A stretch of DNA of 64,000 bases from positions 744,001-808,000 of the forward strand of contig NZ_QKTV01000001.1 in NCBI RefSeq assembly GCF_003362725.1, written 5' to 3'. Made by a program: the position numbers and the translations under genes. This document shows, piece by piece, positions 62,813-64,000 of this stretch. Origin of the DNA: Winogradskyella aurantiaca. GTDB taxonomy: Bacteria; Bacteroidota; Bacteroidia; Flavobacteriales; Flavobacteriaceae. Every line of letters begins with the position of its first letter. Within the stretch, counting starts at the first letter, position 1. The notes under the pieces are model-generated. The model searched no databases, was not told the DNA's origin, and worked only from the letters and a program-made list of their open reading frames with translations.

Positions 62813-63658
62813 ATGAATCCTTATCAAAGAAAATTTCTATCCTTAGTTATTGTTGCGGGTCTAGTTCTAATGCCGACCTCCTGTTCAGATACGATTGATA
62901 CTAATGAAGACAATGCATTAATTGATGATACCTCAGAGATTATCAACTCTACTGAAATTGACGAGTTGGACAGTGTGTTGGCCGATTTGGTAATTGACAC
63001 TTATGAAACCTACGAAACCAATGATGCTGGTAGAATTTCTCAACCTCCTTCATTACCGGAGTGTGTAACTGTGCAATTAACGACACAACAAAACTATAGA
63101 GAATTAGTAATCGATTTTGGTAATGAGGGCTGTTTGGTGAGAGATCATTTATTAAGAGGTCAGATTGTTGTTACGTACACTAGAGATCCCGAAGCGCAGG
63201 AACTGCTTATTAACTACGTTTTAATCAATTTCTTCTTTAATGCAAAAGGTATTGAAGCTAATAGAACCATTCTAAGGGAACGCAGTAATGAGAATGGTAA
63301 TCCAATGTTTACACATAATCTTGACGTTACAGTGACTTGGCCAAATGGCATGCAAGCCTCAAGAACCGGGACAAAAATAAGAGAGTGGATTGAAGGTGCT
63401 GGAAGTGGTTTGTTTAGTGATAATGTATACGAAGTTACTGGGAACTGGACGACAACATTCGTTAACGGCAATACGCATACATACGAGGTGATTGAACCTC
63501 TTAGAAGAGAAGTTGTTTGTATCTACTTTGTTTCAGGTTCCTTTGAAGTACAACGCACAAATTTTGGAGGTGTGTTTGACTTTGGTGATGGCGGTTGTGA
63601 TAACAATGCGACATTCACCTTTAATAACGGTCAAGAAATTCCTATAACGCTCAATTAG
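62813..63658 (+). CDS. Secreted lipoprotein of unknown function
   Basis: A 281-residue protein with a lipoprotein signal: KFLSLVIVAGLVLMPTSC, lipobox Cys at about residue 24, followed by an acidic, Asp/Glu/Thr-rich linker to residue 75. The folded part has beta-rich stretches (CVTVQLTTQQNYRELVIDFG, VTVTWPNGMQASRTGTKIREW, VYEVTGNWTTTFVNGNTHTY) and paired cysteines. The pattern resembles repeated secreted lipoproteins of flavobacteria; no catalytic motif is evident. The Asp at position +2 after the Cys region may influence sorting. No clear promoter was placed; a good terminator follows. Confidence 0.8.
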   Translation: MNPYQRKFLSLVIVAGLVLMPTSCSDTIDTNEDNALIDDTSEIINSTEIDELDSVLADLVIDTYETYETNDAGRISQPPSLPECVTVQLTTQQNYRELVIDFGNEGCLVRDHLLRGQIVVTYTRDPEAQELLINYVLINFFFNAKGIEANRTILRERSNENGNPMFTHNLDVTVTWPNGMQASRTGTKIREWIEGAGSGLFSDNVYEVTGNWTTTFVNGNTHTYEVIEPLRREVVCIYFVSGSFEVQRTNFGGVFDFGDGGCDNNATFTFNNGQEIPITLN

Positions 63659-63683
63659 AACGTTAGTTTAAGTTGGTTGGTTT

Positions 63684-63720
63684 GAAGCGAGTGAATCTTA
63701 GTTTACTCGCTTCTCTTTTT
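63684..63720 (+). terminator. Terminator after the lipoprotein gene
   Basis: GAAGCGAGT (63684-63692) pairs with ACTCGCTTC (63705-63713) with a 12-base loop, followed by TCTTTTT. It ends at the stop of the converging minus-strand gene, so it may serve both. Confidence 0.8.
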
Positions 63721-64000
63721 TAAACAAGGTCTACAGTAACAGTAGTCTCAAGAGTAATAATAATGTCAAATTGTACAGGCGTTCCGTTTACTGTTCCAGT
63801 AATACCAATACTAATTTCATTGTTATTTTCAAGTGCATTGCCAATAGCGGTTAAAAGGTCTGTGTTCTCAATTTCATAGACTGTGTTATTAGAATCAGAA
63901 TTGGGTAAGTTAATGTCACTAACCCCTATAGACTCTCCATTAAAAGTAACTGAAGCCTCGGTAATGGTGCCATTTTCTATTCCACTGTAATTATTAATCT
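63720..64000 (-). CDS. Unidentified protein, C-terminal part only
   Basis: An open frame enters from the right edge on the minus strand and ends at TAA (63720-63722); 93 codons are visible with no interruption. Visible segments include SVTFNGESIGVSDINLPNSD, NNNEISISITGTVNGTPVQ and the final FDIIITLETTVTVDL. The alternation of hydrophobic and polar residues and the Asn/Thr-rich composition suggest a secreted beta-sandwich protein, possibly a lipoprotein, but there is no recognisable family motif. The start is outside the window. Confidence 0.65.
   Translation of the reverse strand, partial: INNYSGIENGTITEASVTFNGESIGVSDINLPNSDSNNTVYEIENTDLLTAIGNALENNNEISIGITGTVNGTPVQFDIIITLETTVTVDLV

Noticed and set aside
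1-64000. CRISPR arrays, transposases, integrases, phage genes and rRNA.
   Set aside because: I looked for regularly spaced repeats and for such protein families and saw none; the capsule locus shows no flanking mobile element in the window.

Overview
The window looks like chromosome from a low-GC member of the Bacteroidetes, most probably a marine Flavobacteriaceae. Four things point there: two giant secreted proteins with type IX secretion (T9SS) C-terminal sorting domains; a primary sigma factor of only 287 residues without a region 1.1; promoter elements of the TTG-N19-TAnnTTTG kind; and a divisome block ending in an FtsZ with a very long acidic linker. Nothing in the sequence names the species.

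Layout. (1) 1-6491, plus strand: end of ftsW, then murG, murC, ftsQ, ftsA and ftsZ, tightly packed, closed by a hairpin terminator. (2) 6573-8612: yqeY, a tRNA-Arg(TCG) with its own terminator, an MtfA-like metallopeptidase and a small outer-membrane barrel protein. (3) 8672-11011, minus strand: a compact three-gene unit made of a 54-residue peptide gene, a PqqD/HPr-kinase-like protein and an NTP_transf_5 nucleotidyltransferase. It resembles the tailoring half of a lasso-peptide cluster without the cyclase, and is the best candidate here for an undescribed system. (4) 11188-18744, minus strand: two tandem paralogous T9SS-exported proteins of about 1190 residues. (5) 18991-57425, plus strand: a roughly 38 kb surface-polysaccharide locus. 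(6) 57522-63658: a CBS-domain protein, rpe, the primary sigma factor, pnp, rpsO and a lipoprotein. The 3' end of an unidentified minus-strand gene lies at the right edge.

The polysaccharide locus. Precursor genes cover GDP-L-fucose (gmd, fcl), UDP-glucuronate (ugd) and probably UDP-galacturonate (epimerase), UDP-ManNAc and UDP-ManNAcA (wecB, wecC) and UDP-xylose (UXS). Fifteen glycosyltransferases, a sulfotransferase, an MBOAT/AlgJ-like O-acylation pair, a LbetaH acetyltransferase, an ATP-grasp ligase and a DUF1919 protein would build and decorate the chain. Assembly and export are represented by a Wzm/Wzt ABC transporter, a Wzy-like polymerase, a WecA/MraY-like initiating transferase, a Wza-like outer-membrane lipoprotein and a Wzc-like tyrosine kinase. 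No Wzx flippase or Wzb phosphatase is visible. The inferred product is an acidic, sulfated and acylated capsule or exopolysaccharide. Genes from 19088 to 52965 mostly overlap or nearly touch, with one good promoter at 18991-19020. A second consensus promoter at 54286-54315 serves the export pair.
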